Source: Rhynchopus sp. YZ270_cl-10
Lineage: Eukaryota; Euglenozoa; Diplonemea; Diplonemida; Diplonemidae
Assembly: GCA_964035575.1 (NCBI GenBank)
Contig: OZ037834.1
Coordinates: forward strand, 1,767,598-1,831,597
Direction of reading: 5' to 3'
DNA length: 64,000 nucleotides
The first letter of the stretch is position 1. Each line of letters starts with the position of its first letter. The translations under genes and the position numbers were made by a program. Of the stretch, positions 28,601 to 40,771 are shown piece by piece. Below the pieces are notes generated by a model, which was not told the DNA's origin, did not search any database, and worked only from the letters and a program-made list of their open reading frames with translations.

Positions 28601-31600
28601 TCTGAGGACGAGGCCCTCAAAACCATCAGAAACTACCTGCGCGACCCCAGCACCTGGGCGACTGGAGCCGAGATTGATGCCATGAAGGGTCTCATCACCA
28701 GTGTCACACACGACACAGCTCTCTTCACCTCCACTGGTGCACCTATCATTGCGAACCTGCTCCCCCCGGACGGTGGTGACGTTGTCTTTGAGATGGAGAA
28801 GGACATGTCTGGACACACCTGGGTCGTCATCGGCATTCGCGATGACGGAGGTGGCGACCCGACCCTCGTCAACGGACCGGCGTACGAGGAGTACCTGTTC
28901 TGGATTGAGGAGGTCAACGACCCGCCGATTGCCACGCTCGATCCGTCCGTTGCGCCCTCCGGAGTGATCCACGTCGACGAGGACACGCTGATCCGCACTG
29001 GGGGACACGCGCTCCTTCTCTTCCCCGACGCCGCTGCGGGTCCGCCCCGTGAGCTGCGCGACATGCCAAGCGCCCTCGTGACCAGCACCTGCCCGCTCAC
29101 CAACACCTTCCCCGGGTGCGGTGTGATCCCCATCACCGCTGCTGACGCCACCACGCTGAAGTACAACCGTGAGCTCTGCGCCACCACCTGCGGTACCGGT
29201 GCGACCTGCGGATGTGGACAGCAGCTGCAGATTACGTGCACCAGCGACCACCCCGAGTTCTTCAACGTTGAGCCCAGCGTCGACTTCACAGGGACTGACG
29301 TAGGAATGCTGAGGTTCACATTGAAGGAGGAGGCCGCCGGGGACGTGAAAGTGACGTGCGCGTTCAAGGACTGTGTCGATGCCTTGGGTGTGCCGTGCAC
29401 GCTGACCACGGATGGAGAGGCTGCGCTCACAACGGTTCGCGAGTTTGTGATCTCGATCAGAGACATCAACGACCCGCCTACGATTGAGCTGACGAACCCG
29501 ACGCTGCAGATCATTGTTGATGAGGACTCTCCTATCCACACAGCGACGGTGCTGCAGAACCTTGCACCTGGGCCTGCGTCGGAGCTGTTGACACAGATTG
29601 TGGACGCAAAGTGCACTGTCAAGCAGGGGTCGACGCAGCTGTTCGAGAACGAGCTCATCACGACGACACAGCTTGGCAACCAGGGGACGATCCAGCAGGG
29701 TGCGGTGACCTTCACCCCTGCAAAGGATGCTGCGGGACAGGTGGCGGTGGTGTGCCAGGCGTCGGACAACGGCAGCCCTGTGATGACGTCGCACTCACAG
29801 TCCTTTGAGATCATCATCAGAGAGATCAACGACCCGCCTTCCGGAACACTCCTCATGACGGAGATCGAGGTGGAGGAGGACCGTGGTGCCTACAGCGTCA
29901 AGCTCATCGACAACCTCATCCCCGGCCCGCCCTCTGAGCTCTCGCAGACCCTCACCATCGTGTGCAAAGCAACCAACACCGTTCTGCTCACAGGCGACCC
30001 GACCATCAACTCCGCAGGAACACTCACCTTCACCCCCGCACCCGACGCAGTTGGGGTCACCTCAGTGAACTGCGTGTTCACGGATGACGGTGTCAACCCA
30101 GCCGCACTCACATGGCAGACGACATTCACCATCAAGGTTACGGAAGTGAACGACCCGCCAACCGTGACCGTCAACGGTGTGATGATGAGCCCTACGATCA
30201 CCGTCAGCGAGGACACAGGCAAGGTGGAGGAGTCGACGTTCCTCATCGACCTGTCCCCAGGGCCGCTCAGCGAGCATGCGACACAGAGCACCAGCTTTGC
30301 GTGCTCGGCCGCCAACCCAGAGCTCTTTTCACAGCAGCCAAGCATTGTGCCGCAGGGCTCGACAGGAACAGTGCTGTTCTTCACGGAGCAGGACATGGCG
30401 GGCAGGACGACGGTGTCGTGTGTGATGACTGATACGGGGGTGCCGGCCAAGTCGACGTCGTTCTCATTCTTTGTTGTCATTAACGAGATCAACGACCCGC
30501 CGATTGCGACCGTCACAGAGAACCCCCTGCGTGTCAACGAGGACGACCCGCCCGTCATCAGAACAGGCTTCCTCTCTCCCCTTGCAGCTGGTCCGCCACA
30601 GGAGGCGGGACAGTCGTTCTCAACCACATGCACAAACAACCCGGCCTTCTTCCTGATCCGTCCCGAAGTCGACACATCGGGTACCCTCACATTCACCCTC
30701 CAGCCAGACGTGTCCGGCACAGTCTCCGTCACATGCTCAGTGGTCGATGCAGGTGGGCTCCAAGAGGACGTGACCTTCACCGTCGAGATCGATGAGGTGA
30801 ACGACCCGCCAATCGTCCTTCAGACCCTCAGCATGGTTCTTGTCGACGAAGACACCGGTGCCTACGACAGAGTGCAGTGGACAAAACTTGCACCCGGTCC
30901 TGCCAACGAGGTTGCTGCGGGGCAGATTTTCACGTACACCTGCAGCCACACCAACCCACAGCTGTTCGTGCTCGGGAAGACCCCGGAAGTGGTGAGAACC
31001 TCGTCTATTGCACGTCTCTCGTTTGAGCCGTCCCCAGACCAGGCTGGAGAGTCGAAGGTGACATGCCAGCTGACGGACACGGGCAGCCCCCCTGCTAGCA
31101 CGGAGGTCGAGTTTACCATTGTCATCCGTGACCTGAACGACGCACCCACCGCAACGTGCACGCTGTGCGCAACAGGCATCACCGTGCAGGAGGACTCCGG
31201 CTGGCACTCATCCATGAACTTCCTGACACTCATCTCCGCCGGGCCTGTCTCTGAGGCAGACCAGACGCTGACCACGACATGCACCACGTCGGGAGCAGAC
31301 ACGTTGTGGTACAAGGACAGCACCGTCACGCCTGCTATCGACGGACGCCCCAGGATTGACCCTCTGACAGGCGCACTCACATTCCAGCCGAACACGGATA
31401 CTAGCGGCTCTTCGACAGTGTCGTGCACATTGACCGACAACGGTACCCCACAGGGCCTCCTCACGCTGACGTCGTTTGTGATCACGGTGGAGGAGGTGAA
31501 CGACCCGCCACTTGGCACTGTCGACCCGAGTGGACGCGCCTCTGTTGCTGTCGGGTCTGGCTCGACCACGATGAGCGCGTGGGTGACAGGCATCGCACCG

Positions 31601-34600
31601 GGACCTCCGCAGGAGTCGACACAGAGTGTGCGGATCACATGCGTTGCCGACACACCGGCGCTGTTCACGACAACGGGACAGCCGACGCTGGACCGTGTGA
31701 GTGGGGACTTGACGTTCACGGCTGCGACGGACAACAGCGAGGGAAACTCGTTGGTGACATGCACGCTGACGGACAACGGCCTGCCTACAGTGGAGACACT
31801 GACACTGTCGTTCGTGGTCGCGTTTGAGAACCAGCCGCCAACGGCGACAGCGACACAGGAGTTCGTGGTCGTTGCAGAGGAGAGCGGACCGTACACGCTG
31901 GCGTCCTTCCTGACGAACCTTGCTGCAGGACCCGCCGTCGAGGTGGCGAAGGGGCAGTCCATCGCGACCATCGTCTGCACACCGACCGACACCTCGCTGT
32001 TCTCGGTCTCGCCGGTCATCAACAACCAAGGCGTGCTTGAGTTCACCCCCGCTGTGGACGCAGCTGGCAGCACCTTTGTTGACTGTCTCGTCAACGACAA
32101 CGGCCAGCCGCAGAAGGTATGATACACTACTTTTGAAATACAATAAAATAACCCACTACCACAGTCTGTTGGCCTGAACTTCACCGTGAACGTGACCGAG
32201 GTGAACGACCCCCCGGTCGTGACCGTGAACCAGGGCTCCGTCACTGCCCCTGAGGGAGGTGACAAGGTGCTTATCCCCTCCTTCGTCAGTGTCTCTGCGG
32301 GGCCGCCGTCGGAGAACCTGCAGACCGTGCGTGGGTCCTGTGTCGCGAACATCCCGGAGCTTGTGGAGGGCACCATCGTGCTTGGCCTCAGCGGCTTCTC
32401 CCTGCAGAACCCTATTGGGAGCCTTGAGTTCACCCCTGCAAAGGACCTGTCCGGGACGACCACCGTGAAGTGCACTGTGTCCGATGACGGCATCCCAGTG
32501 ATGACGTCGGAGTTCGAGTTTGAACTCATCATCTCCGAGACAAACGACCCGCCCACCGCCACCCTCACCCGCACCGAGGTGACCCTTGACGAGGACGTCG
32601 CTCTGTTCGAGGTGCTCAACATGTTCACAGGGCTGTCCCCTGGTCCGCAGGCCGAGATCGATAAGGGAGAGACGTACACGATCAACTGTCTTGCAGGGGA
32701 CAACTCACTGTTTACTTTGGCAGGACGTCCGAAGGTGAACAGCGCGGGGACGCTCTCGATGATCCCTGCGCCGGACATGGTTGGGACCACGAAGGTGGAC
32801 TGCACCATTGCAGACTCAGGGTCGCCGTCGATGTCGATCATGAAGAGCTTCACGGTGACTGTCGCTGAGAAGAACGACGCACCCCTGGCGGTGGTCACGC
32901 AGGAGCGTGTCACGGTTGCGGAGGACTCCGATGTGAGCAGCTTCCCCGGCTTTGTGAACCCGCTGTCGCCTGGACCGGCCTCTGAGAGCACACAGACGAT
33001 CAAGACGACGTGCTTCCCTACGAACGCAGCGCTGTTCTCCACCTCGGTGTCGATTGCGTCGTTTGGGACGAAGATCGGCGAGCTCTCCTTCAAGCCTGCC
33101 CAGGACGCTGTCGGAGTGACAGAGGTGAAGTGCGACGTTGTGGACAGCAACACCGGCACAGAGGCACCCTTGACGACGTCGTTCAGCTTCACCGTCGAGA
33201 TCACCGAAGTGAACGACCCGCCCACAGGTCTGCTCAAGCTGATGGAGATCTCTGTGCAGGAGGACATCGGCACCTTCGTCTCGAAGGCCTTCCTCTACCA
33301 GGTCGCGCCCGGACCCACCTCCGAGGATTCGCAGGTCGTGACCACGACGTGCGTGGCAGAGCACACCGCACTGTTCTCGTCGCCCCCGCTCATCGCGTCC
33401 ACAGGCGACCTCACCTTCGTACCTGCAAAGGATGTGTCCGGCAAGACCGACGTGACCTGCACCATGACCGACAACGGATCCCCTGCCGCGTCCACACCGC
33501 TCGTCTTCTCCGTGACCATCCTGGACACGAACGATCCGCCTACCGGAACCCTCTCGCGCTCGATGGTGTCGGCTGCAGAGGACGCAGGGAACGTTGAGTT
33601 TGCGGACTTCATCACAGGCATGTCCGGCGGGCCTGCGCTTGAGAACGGACAGACCTTCACAACAACCTGCCTTGCAGAGAAGCCCGAGATGTTCAAGAAC
33701 CAACCCACAATTGCGCAGCAGAGCCCGACTGTGGGGAAGCTGCTGTTCACCCCTGCGGACAACGCAGTTGGGTCGACGTCGGTGACGTGCACCATTGCAG
33801 ATGACGTGACGCCTCCTGGTGAGACCAAACTCACATTCTCTGTGACGCTCACGGAGACGAACGACGAGCCCGTGGTGACTTACCCGGGGGAGAACAACGT
33901 GAAGGTCACGCAGGACATTGTGAAGAGGACGTACACATACCCGTCGTTCCTCCAGGCACTGCCGGGCCCTGAGTCGGAGGGCACACAGGGGCTTGACTCT
34001 GAGTGCCTTGCAACGAACCCTGAGCTGTTCGAAGTGCAGCCCACCGTCAACGTCATCAACGGGGGGCAGGGCAACCTCTCATTTGTGGCCAAGGCAGGGC
34101 TCAGCGAGGCGAACGCTATCACCTCCAAGGTGACCTGCACGTTCTCTGACAACGGCATGCCGCCGCTGACCACGTCTACCACCTTCGACATCGACTTCGA
34201 ACTCGTATGTTTTTTGTTTTGTTAAAAGTCAATGAAAGTGATACTGCAGAGAAACGGTGCCTGCATCTACTGCACGGTGAGGCGTTTGTTTGTCAATTTC
34301 TCTTCCCAAAGAAGGGTGCATTTTTGAGTTGTCTTTTGTTTGCATTGTCGTCAATACCCACACCACACAGCCCAAGTCGCCCGCACTGTTGGACACCTAC
34401 CGCAAGTCTCCTGAGTACATCGACTCCCCCGAAGCCAAGGTTTGTGTATATTTCGATTTACCATTTTTATCTGCCTTCAGGATTATTCCCAGCCGTGCAG
34501 CTGATGCTGTACGATCAAGGTGACTAAGCGCAGTGATGCTTGGGTTCGTTCTTACAATTTATTTACTTTTTAGCCATATTGTTTTTAGAGAAGGTTTTGC

Positions 34601-36677
34601 TGCTTCATTCCACTGAACACACACTGCTCCCTGTTGGTGAGGTGACTCTAGAGAAACCTATTATACTCATTTTATCTTTTCTATTCAGGATGCGAGCCCA
34701 ATCGCACAGTTCCGCAGAAGTGCCGACTACGCAGACAGCCCTCTTGCGGACGTGGAGACACCACTGGCAAAGTTCTTCTTGACCCCAGAAGGGAAGGACT
34801 CGCCTGCGTACAAGGACAACTTCCAGGGTATGTAATACGTCCCAGAGCCCCCAATGGTCCACCGACTTAACATTTTTCTTCTTTTTTTTTGCCTCAAACC
34901 GATGCCAGCAATCGAGGATACTATCCTTCTTTATGAATCGAACCTTGAGAGGACTTCACCCCCTTCACACACCACCCCAACAGTTCCAACCAACCCCGTG
35001 AACGTGATCCGTCTCACACTGAACATGCTGAAGTCGGCCTTCAGACTCTCGACCTTCAGAGACGTGCTGGCCGACATCTTCTCCTCGGAGATCACAAGCC
35101 TGAAGGTCTACTGGGTGTGCCCGATGTCTGCGTGCCCGACTCTGGTGGGTTGCTCGAGTGGGTTTGACCAGCGCATTGCTTCAGGGTATGCACGATGCTT
35201 AGGAGACACTCTCTCCCCCTCAGCCACTTTTCAAACCATCTTACTTTATTAACTGTTGAAGGTGACTAGGCTTAGGTGCTTATAAGCTTTTCTTTGTTTC
35301 AACCAGATGTGCAGCACATCTTTTCTCCAAACCTGAGTAACCAGAGAGTGTGCACAGACCCTCTGGGTAGGTGGGGCAACAAACAACACAACACCCAACA
35401 GCTGCTCCCACGGAAGCACCTACGAAGGCACCCTCCGTCTTGCCGAGATCCTGCAGGGCCCGGTTGCTACGTCTGAGGAGATCTTCGTCGACCTGGACCT
35501 GACAACGGCAGAGCAGAGCGGCATCACGCAGTCCGACCTTCAGGTTTGTGTGCCCCCCTCAGCCCCCCTGCAGAAATCTGTTTAGAGTTTATTCTTCTGG
35601 ACAACGCTTCCTATCATGACCAGGTTGAGCGTCATCTTCACAACTTTTTCTAGTCGTGATACACTTTTCAGCTTCTTTACTGTACCCACCCTTCCCTTTG
35701 TATATGCATGAACGACCGAGCTGTGTCTTAGTGCGTTTTAACTCTTTTTATTGTCCAAACTTCGCTCTGCTGATGAGAGGAGTATCATCTACACCTTTTA
35801 TTTTCGTGCCGTGCGGACGGTGAGGTTGTTCAACCTTTCTTTACCTACTCTTTGTTCAAAGCCCACAACCTCCCGAACCGCAACACCATTTACAGAGACT
35901 GCAGAACTTGAACGATGAAATTGCGAAGTCGGCTAACAACCCGAATTCGCGTGCCTCGTCTGAGCTGGGTCTCAAGCAGACGGTGGTTGCGCCGTGCGGC
36001 GACTGCGCTGATGTGGCTGCGGAGGGTGACGATGACAGCGGGTTTGGTTCGGAGTGGTGGCACTGGCTGCTGCTTGCGCTTGCGATCGCGCTGCTGTGTT
36101 GCAGCATCTGCCTGGCTGTGTTCTTCTGCTGCTGCAGAAAGACGAAGGAGAAGGTGGTGGAGAAGTACGAGGACCACCCCCAGGAGAAGTACCTGCCGAA
36201 CAGCAGCAGCACGTCTGGATCCAGCTTGGACCACCCTGACGCACCCTCGCCAGGCCACTACAGCGACAAGAACAGCGGGTTCGACTCTATCAGCGGCGCA
36301 GACCGCAAAACCAACCCCATCAACGAGCTGTACCCTCCATCCGCACCAAGAAGCGAAGTGCAGGCTGACAACGTATGCCCTCAAGCTTTTAAGAAAATAG
36401 ACTCTCTGTGAAGATAACCCGCCTTTTTTGTGGAAGAGAACCATAAAAAAAAGTGATCAAATCCTATTTGCAAGATCGCCTTACAACAAAAGTGAATATC
36501 ACATACAGACTACCAGGTCATTTGAGTTCATTTTATATATTTCCCCCAGAACCTCAAATCTTTATAAAGTGATTCTCGATACAACAAAATACGCAATCTA
36601 CACAGGAATGGCGCCCGTACACCGTCGACTGGGGTGACGCTGGGTACAACGACCCCAGGCCAGAGGCTCAGTACTGA
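25643..36677 (+). CDS. Giant cadherin-like (tandem-95/VCBS-type) single-span receptor, eight exons
   Basis: Exons 25643-32116, 32165-34204, 34371-34439, 34689-34827, 34984-35185, 35345-35543, 35896-36372 and 36606-36677 join in one frame to 3223 residues. Introns are GT-AG, 48-352 bases, donors GTATG or GTTTG. A signal peptide (LLRAVAVLALLAPATAA) is followed by a Cys-rich region and about 17 units of roughly 110 residues. Units end in a VNDPP-like motif and carry EDT-like, LxPGPxxE and FxPxxDxxG motifs with two cysteines, probably disulfide-paired. This resembles cadherin-like tandem-95 or VCBS repeats of adhesins, though not classical cadherins. A membrane span lies near 3095-3120 (LLLALAIALLCCSICLAVFF), then a tail of about 100 residues rich in Ser, Pro and Asp. 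An adhesion or sensing role is inferred. For exon 5 the in-frame acceptor at 34908 would add 25 residues; codon use there looks intronic. Confidence 0.85.
32117..32164 (+). other. 48-base intron of the giant receptor gene
   Basis: GTATGATAC to CTACCACAG, phase 0; removal joins GQPQK to SVGLNFTV within one repeat unit. It has no obvious pyrimidine tract. Confidence 0.85.
34205..34370 (+). other. Intron carrying a type C hairpin repeat
   Basis: GTATGTTTT to CACCACACAG. Contains GGTGCCTGCATC, CACGGTGAGGCGTTTG (about 34259-34291), the same repeat seen between genes at 22628 and 39814. Confidence 0.7.
34440..34688 (+). other. Intron carrying a type A hairpin repeat
   Basis: GTTTGTGTA to CTATTCAG. 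AAGGTGACTAAGC, GCAGTGAT, GCTTGGGTTCGTTCTT lies at about 34518-34553, in sense orientation. Confidence 0.7.
35544..35895 (+). other. 352-base intron with degenerate hairpin repeats
   Basis: GTTTGTGTG to CATTTACAG. Includes GACCAGGTTGAGCGTCATCTTCAC near 35620 in part, and a CGGACGGTGAGG fragment near 35813 similar to type C. The neighbouring intron 35186-35344 also has a type A fragment near 35263. Confidence 0.5.
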
Positions 36678-37494
36678 ACAAAAAATTCAGCGGGTCTGGG
36701 GTTGGCGTAAATGTTATGTATTTCACGGGTGATCAGAGGAAAAAAAAAAAAAGTAATTTTGTTTTTTGTGTCAAATACTCCAAATGTAAATGTATTTTTA
36801 AAGGTTTCCCCCCCATCTCCCCCCCCAGTTATGTTAGCTTTTCTTCGCCTTTGTTCAAAGTTGCCGTTTTCTCTGTTTTAGAGAGGGTGCTGTGTTCAAA
36901 GAGAGATATATACATCCGCACTGTTCATACCTGTATTGTTGTCAATCGTATTTTTTTTTTCTTTTTCAAGGTGGCTAAGCAAGACTTAGGTTCCATCTTA
37001 CAAAAACAAACCTTTATTTTTCTTTGTGTGTGCTCTTTTTATGGATCCTGATAAGGAAAAAAAATCGTGGCTGCTATCCCGTTGATAGTGGTCTAAAATC
37101 AAACATTCTCTTTTTTTGTGTGTGCACAGATAATTCAACCTCCCTTACCCTATTTTTTTCCCCTAAAAAAGACTGCCGCAAAAACCCCCCAAAAAAAATC
37201 CCCTTTTTTGTTAGGTGGTGCTGTCCACCGACCTGCCCTACCTTTTTTTCGTTTTTTAATGCAAATTTAACAAATAATTAGCAACGAACTTTACGGGGGG
37301 GTTTTTTTTTCCCCCTCTTTCTCAAATGCCCTGAGGTGTGGTTACCTTGGTGGACTCTGAGAGAGAAGAAAAAAGAAAAAAAAGCTGATTTTGATATTCA
37401 CGGTGCCTGTGTCCACAGAGGCTATTTTTTGCATCCTTTTGTATGTCAATTTTTGTTTGTTTCTCAGCTTTTCTCCCTTTTTTTTTAAAGATAT

Positions 37495-37526
37495 ATGTGC
37501 ACGAGAGGCACATTCATCTTTCAAGT
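37495..37526 (+). repeat. Hairpin repeat, type B
   Basis: ATGTGC, loop ACGAGAG, GCACAT, tail TCATCTTTCAAG. A six-base-pair stem unlike type A, yet with the same loop and tail. Confidence 0.8.
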
Positions 37527-37640
37527 TTTCTGTTTTTTCTCAAATTTCTTTGATTGTGCATGATAGGCACAGAGAGTTTTTTTTTGTTTTGTTTCCTGAG
37601 TTGTAAGAGTGGAGATCATCCTTAGGGGAGGTCTCTTTTC

Positions 37641-37668
37641 AATACAACCAAGTTTTCAAAAAAAAAAA
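37641..37668 (-). repeat. Dispersed AAAACTTGGTTGTATT repeat, reverse copy
   Basis: Reverse complement of the motif found at 38115-38130 and 63231-63246, including the adjoining T-tract. Confidence 0.6.
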
Positions 37669-37703
37669 AAAAAGAATCTCAAAAGAAACCCCATTCCCCC
37701 CAC

Positions 37704-37783
37704 CACAACAGAGAATAAGCCGGGTCCCCGGTCCCTGGGTCCAGGTCAAGGTCCCGGTTCCCTGAGTCTTATTCTCTGCTGTG
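37704..37783. repeat. 80 bp element with 16 bp inverted ends
   Basis: CACAACAGAGAATAAG at the left pairs with CTTATTCTCTGCTGTG at the right with one mismatch. The GC-rich core repeats GGTCCC/GGTCAAGGTCCC-type motifs and stands out from the A/T-rich surroundings. Confidence 0.7.
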
Positions 37784-37845
37784 TTCCCCCCTTCCCTTCT
37801 AACCCAGTACATAAACAAAACACATTAGGTGTCTACTCTTTCTTT

Positions 37846-37881
37846 AAGGTGACTAAGCAACGAGAGGCTTAGGGTCATCTT
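37846..37881 (+). repeat. Hairpin repeat, type A, best consensus copy
   Basis: AAGGTGACTAAGC, loop AACGAGAG, GCTTAGGGTCATCTT: 13 pairs with one G-T and a two-base bulge, then TATAAAATTTTTC. Confidence 0.85.
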
Positions 37882-38108
37882 ATAAAATTTTTCTTTCTTT
37901 CATCGCATCCTTCCCTTTTCCCCCTCCCCTGCTCTGTCACCTTGTTGGCATTGAGAGGAGATGGCAGGGATAGTGGTGCATCAATTACAAAAAAAATAAT
38001 AATAATAATCACACAAAAAAGCTCTAGTGGTAGGACAATTGGTTTACATTATGGAATATGGAGGGTTCTCTCCATTAAATTTGGTATTTGGTATTTCATT
38101 TTTTGTTT

Positions 38109-38160
38109 TTTTTTGAAAACTTGGTTGTATTAGTGTAGCCACCCTAGAGTGTGCTCCACT
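38109..38160 (+). repeat. Dispersed AAAACTTGGTTGTATT repeat, copy 2
   Basis: T-tract, GAAAACTTGGTTGTATTAG, TGTAGCCACC, then CTCCACTA. Copy at 63225-63279 shares all these blocks. Confidence 0.65.
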
Positions 38161-39350
38161 ATATTTTTTTTTTTGGGGGGGGTGGGGTGTGAGAGGGATT
38201 AGGGAAAAAGGAAAAGGGCACACGAACGATTTTTTTTCTTCAAGATGACACTCTGATGTGTATGCAACATATTCATTGCTTTTTTTTCCGATTTTGATAA
38301 TTTCTTGCAAGAAGGGTGAGTAAAGGCAGGGGAGATCCATATTTTTTTGTTTTTCCCTCTTTCTTTTTTTCCCCCTCTTCACGCGTAGACCTTGCGCTCG
38401 AACCACTTTTAAAATCATTTTTTTTTTTAGTAGGTTTTTTTTGTGCGTCAGTCCAGCACAGAGAATCGCCACCGTCCTTCCTCTATTATCATTACCTCTT
38501 TCTGTCGATTTTGAAAAACTCGGCATGTTTGAAGAAAAAAAAGATTTGCGCGTGAGGCATGTTCATCTTCCAACCTTTCTTTTGAGAGTAAGGGTCTTCC
38601 CAAGCAAGGCGTAGTAGGTGTTTTCCTCTTGGGACGAGGTGCTCCTTTCTATTTTAAAAAAAAAAAATTGTTTTGAGATTCTCCCAAACGATAACGATTG
38701 GGAAAACGACATTCCGGACCGTTTGTGTCCCGTGCGACCCGTTCATTTTTTTTTCACCTTTTTCTTATTTGAGTCAGACAGAACAGACGGGTTATAAGGG
38801 GGTCAGGTTTGGTAATGCGCATAGCAGTTTTTTAATATTTTTTTTATATCAACCTCGTGTAATAACAGAACGTTCATTCGTCCTGTGTGGAACGCAGAAG
38901 AAAAAAGAAGAAGAAGAAGAAAATATCAACAGTAGCATCTGTACTGCAAGTTTGTTCCCTACCCCTCTACAGTGAAAAAAAGCAAGAAAAGTACCTGCTC
39001 GATCCTTTTGAGAGAGAGACAGACCCAAGAGAAAGAAAAAGAGTGGGAAAAAAAAAGCAGAAGTACCGTCCTTTCGCTAAACGTTGAAGGAACTGTAATC
39101 ATTTATTTTTTTTATTTCGTTTTTATTTTAATAATGAAACCCCAAAGCTCTTTCGGAGGGGGCGCGCACAACACAAACAAAAAGGGGAGAGTGCAACAGA
39201 TTTTTGTTTCTATAGATTTATGTAAGGATGGTGAGGCACATTCAGCTTTTCTGTCTTTCTGTTGTGTTGTTTACGATTTTCCACCTCACCTTCCACCAGC
39301 CCAGGGTTCCCATGGGGAAAGGAACCACAACAGCATCACAAAAGGAAGCT

Positions 39351-39383
39351 TGAACTCTTGTCAAGAGTTCAAAAAAAAAATAA
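39351..39383. repeat. Perfect hairpin followed by A-tract
   Basis: TTGAACTCTTG, T, CAAGAGTTCAA: an 11 bp perfect stem, followed by an A10-type run. On the - strand this would read as a T-tract then a hairpin; no adjacent - strand gene is seen. Confidence 0.6.
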
Positions 39384-39813
39384 AAAGAAAAAATAAAAGA
39401 AATATGCTGGATAATGAAGAAATGTCCAAATGGCAGCTACATTCAAACCCAACAGAGTTACTCAACAAGAACAACACAAAAATAGGTACACCTATTTTAG
39501 GTTTCGACAAAATATCTTTTTCACTCTCTTTCCCCTCCTTTTTAAAAGATTCCCCTTTTCCCGTCCTTTGTGTTCTTTTGTTTATGAGGTATGACATTGG
39601 AGAAAAAAAGACAGGGGTTACCGTGGTATATGCACAAACGAACTTTGTCTTGAAAGACAAAATGCAGTGCTAATACACGGAGGGGGTTTGGAAACGTAAT
39701 TCAGAGCAAACATACCATTTTTTTTTGTCTTTTTTCTTTTTCCTTTTTGCCGTCAGATGCAGCATGATAGTGGGTTCCTTCTGGTCGCATCTGCATGGGT
39801 TTTTAAATAGTGT

Positions 39814-39858
39814 ATAGTGCCTGCGTCCGCCGATGTACGGTGAGGGTGTTTGCACTAT
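39814..39858 (+). repeat. Hairpin repeat, type C
   Basis: ATAGTGC at the left and GCACTAT at the right form a 7 bp outer stem around CTGCGTCCGCC, GATGTACGGTGAGG. Confidence 0.7.
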
Positions 39859-40004
39859 TACACATCTCTGTTTTATTTTTTCACATAAAAATAACTTTAT
39901 AATGTGCCTCAGTTTCAAAAAAAAACCATAGCGTTTTGAATTGGGGCAGGCCTTTCCTGAAGAAAAAAAAACAGCAAAAAAAAAACCGGCATCTTTTTTA
40001 AAAA

Positions 40005-40040
40005 AAGGTGACTAAGCAACGAGAGGCTTGGGTTCATCTT
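40005..40040 (+). repeat. Hairpin repeat, type A
   Basis: AAGGTGACTAAGC, loop AACGAGAG, GCTTGGGTTCATCTT, then ATTAATC and a T-tract. Confidence 0.8.
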
Positions 40041-40198
40041 ATTAATCTTTTCTTTTTTTTCTTTTTTTTCCTTTTGTGTTTGCTTCTGAGGTATATTTTC
40101 ATTGGGGAGAGGCGTTTTTGTGCATTTTGACAATATTCGTCTCTTTTTTTTTTTTTTTTTTGTAACGTCCACAAAATCATGGGGATAAAAAGATAGTA

Positions 40199-40378
40199 AT
40201 ATTTGGTGCTCCTGAAATAAAAAATACCAAGTACGCAACAACTACGCACTAACTACGCAACAAGTGCGCAATATAGGGTATTCCTGTATTATTTTTTTTT
40301 CGTGCACAAAGTGCGCAACAAGTACACAGCAAGTACGCAACAAATACGCAAAATGGGGTTTTCAGGAGCACCAAATAT
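40199..40378. mobile_element. 180 bp inverted-repeat element with short tandem core
   Basis: ATATTTGGTGCTCCTGAA and its exact complement close the two ends. The core repeats CGCAACAAGTA-like units seven or more times around a T-tract. Non-coding; MITE-like. Confidence 0.75.
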
Positions 40379-40636
40379 AGTTCATATTGTGTGGCTGAAT
40401 GGAGGGGGTGTACAAAGTATACAGGAAGTGCCAGCTCATCACCCTCCCCTTCAGCCACCCGCCATAGGTATCTCTATAGGTAACCCAATAAGGTGTATCC
40501 AGAGTCCAAATGGCGATATGTGACATTATTTTTTTGTTTTTAAAAAGGGGTGACGTGCTAGAGGGATCAGGATCGTCTTACAAAGCCACTCTCTTTTATT
40601 GTGTGTCGAGAGCAACTTCATTTTTTTACAAAAAAA

Positions 40637-40668
40637 TGTGTGTGCAAGAGGCACATTCATCTCACAAA
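40637..40668 (+). repeat. Hairpin repeat, type B
   Basis: TGTGTGC, loop AAGAG, GCACATTCATCTCACAA. Confidence 0.75.
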
Positions 40669-40740
40669 CGTTCTTTTTTAAAAGGTGACTAAGCAAAACG
40701 AGAGGATTGCTGATGTTCAAAACATTAAGTAATCTAATCA

Positions 40741-40771
40741 GACTAAGCAACGAGAGGCTTAGGGTTATCTT
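40741..40771 (+). repeat. Hairpin repeat, type A
   Basis: GACTAAGC, loop AACGAGAG, GCTTAGGGTTATCTT. A broken copy (AAGGTGACTAAGCAAAACGA) starts only 60 bases upstream at 40681. Confidence 0.75.

Noticed and set aside
34909-34983. Extra 75 bases of exon 5 in the giant receptor gene
   Set aside because: In frame, but codon use (TAT, GAA, CTT, ACT) is unlike the rest of the gene and the downstream acceptor ACCACCCCAACAG matches the AC-rich style of the other acceptors. Kept as an alternative only.
37846-37881. Type A hairpins as CRISPR-like repeats or bacterial terminators
   Set aside because: Copies are irregularly spaced over 45 kb, lie in introns as well, and the DNA is clearly eukaryotic.
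38972-39673. 233-codon frame on the + strand
   Set aside because: Low-complexity Lys/Phe/Ser composition, crosses a hairpin and A-tract, no domain, no acceptor-like leader.
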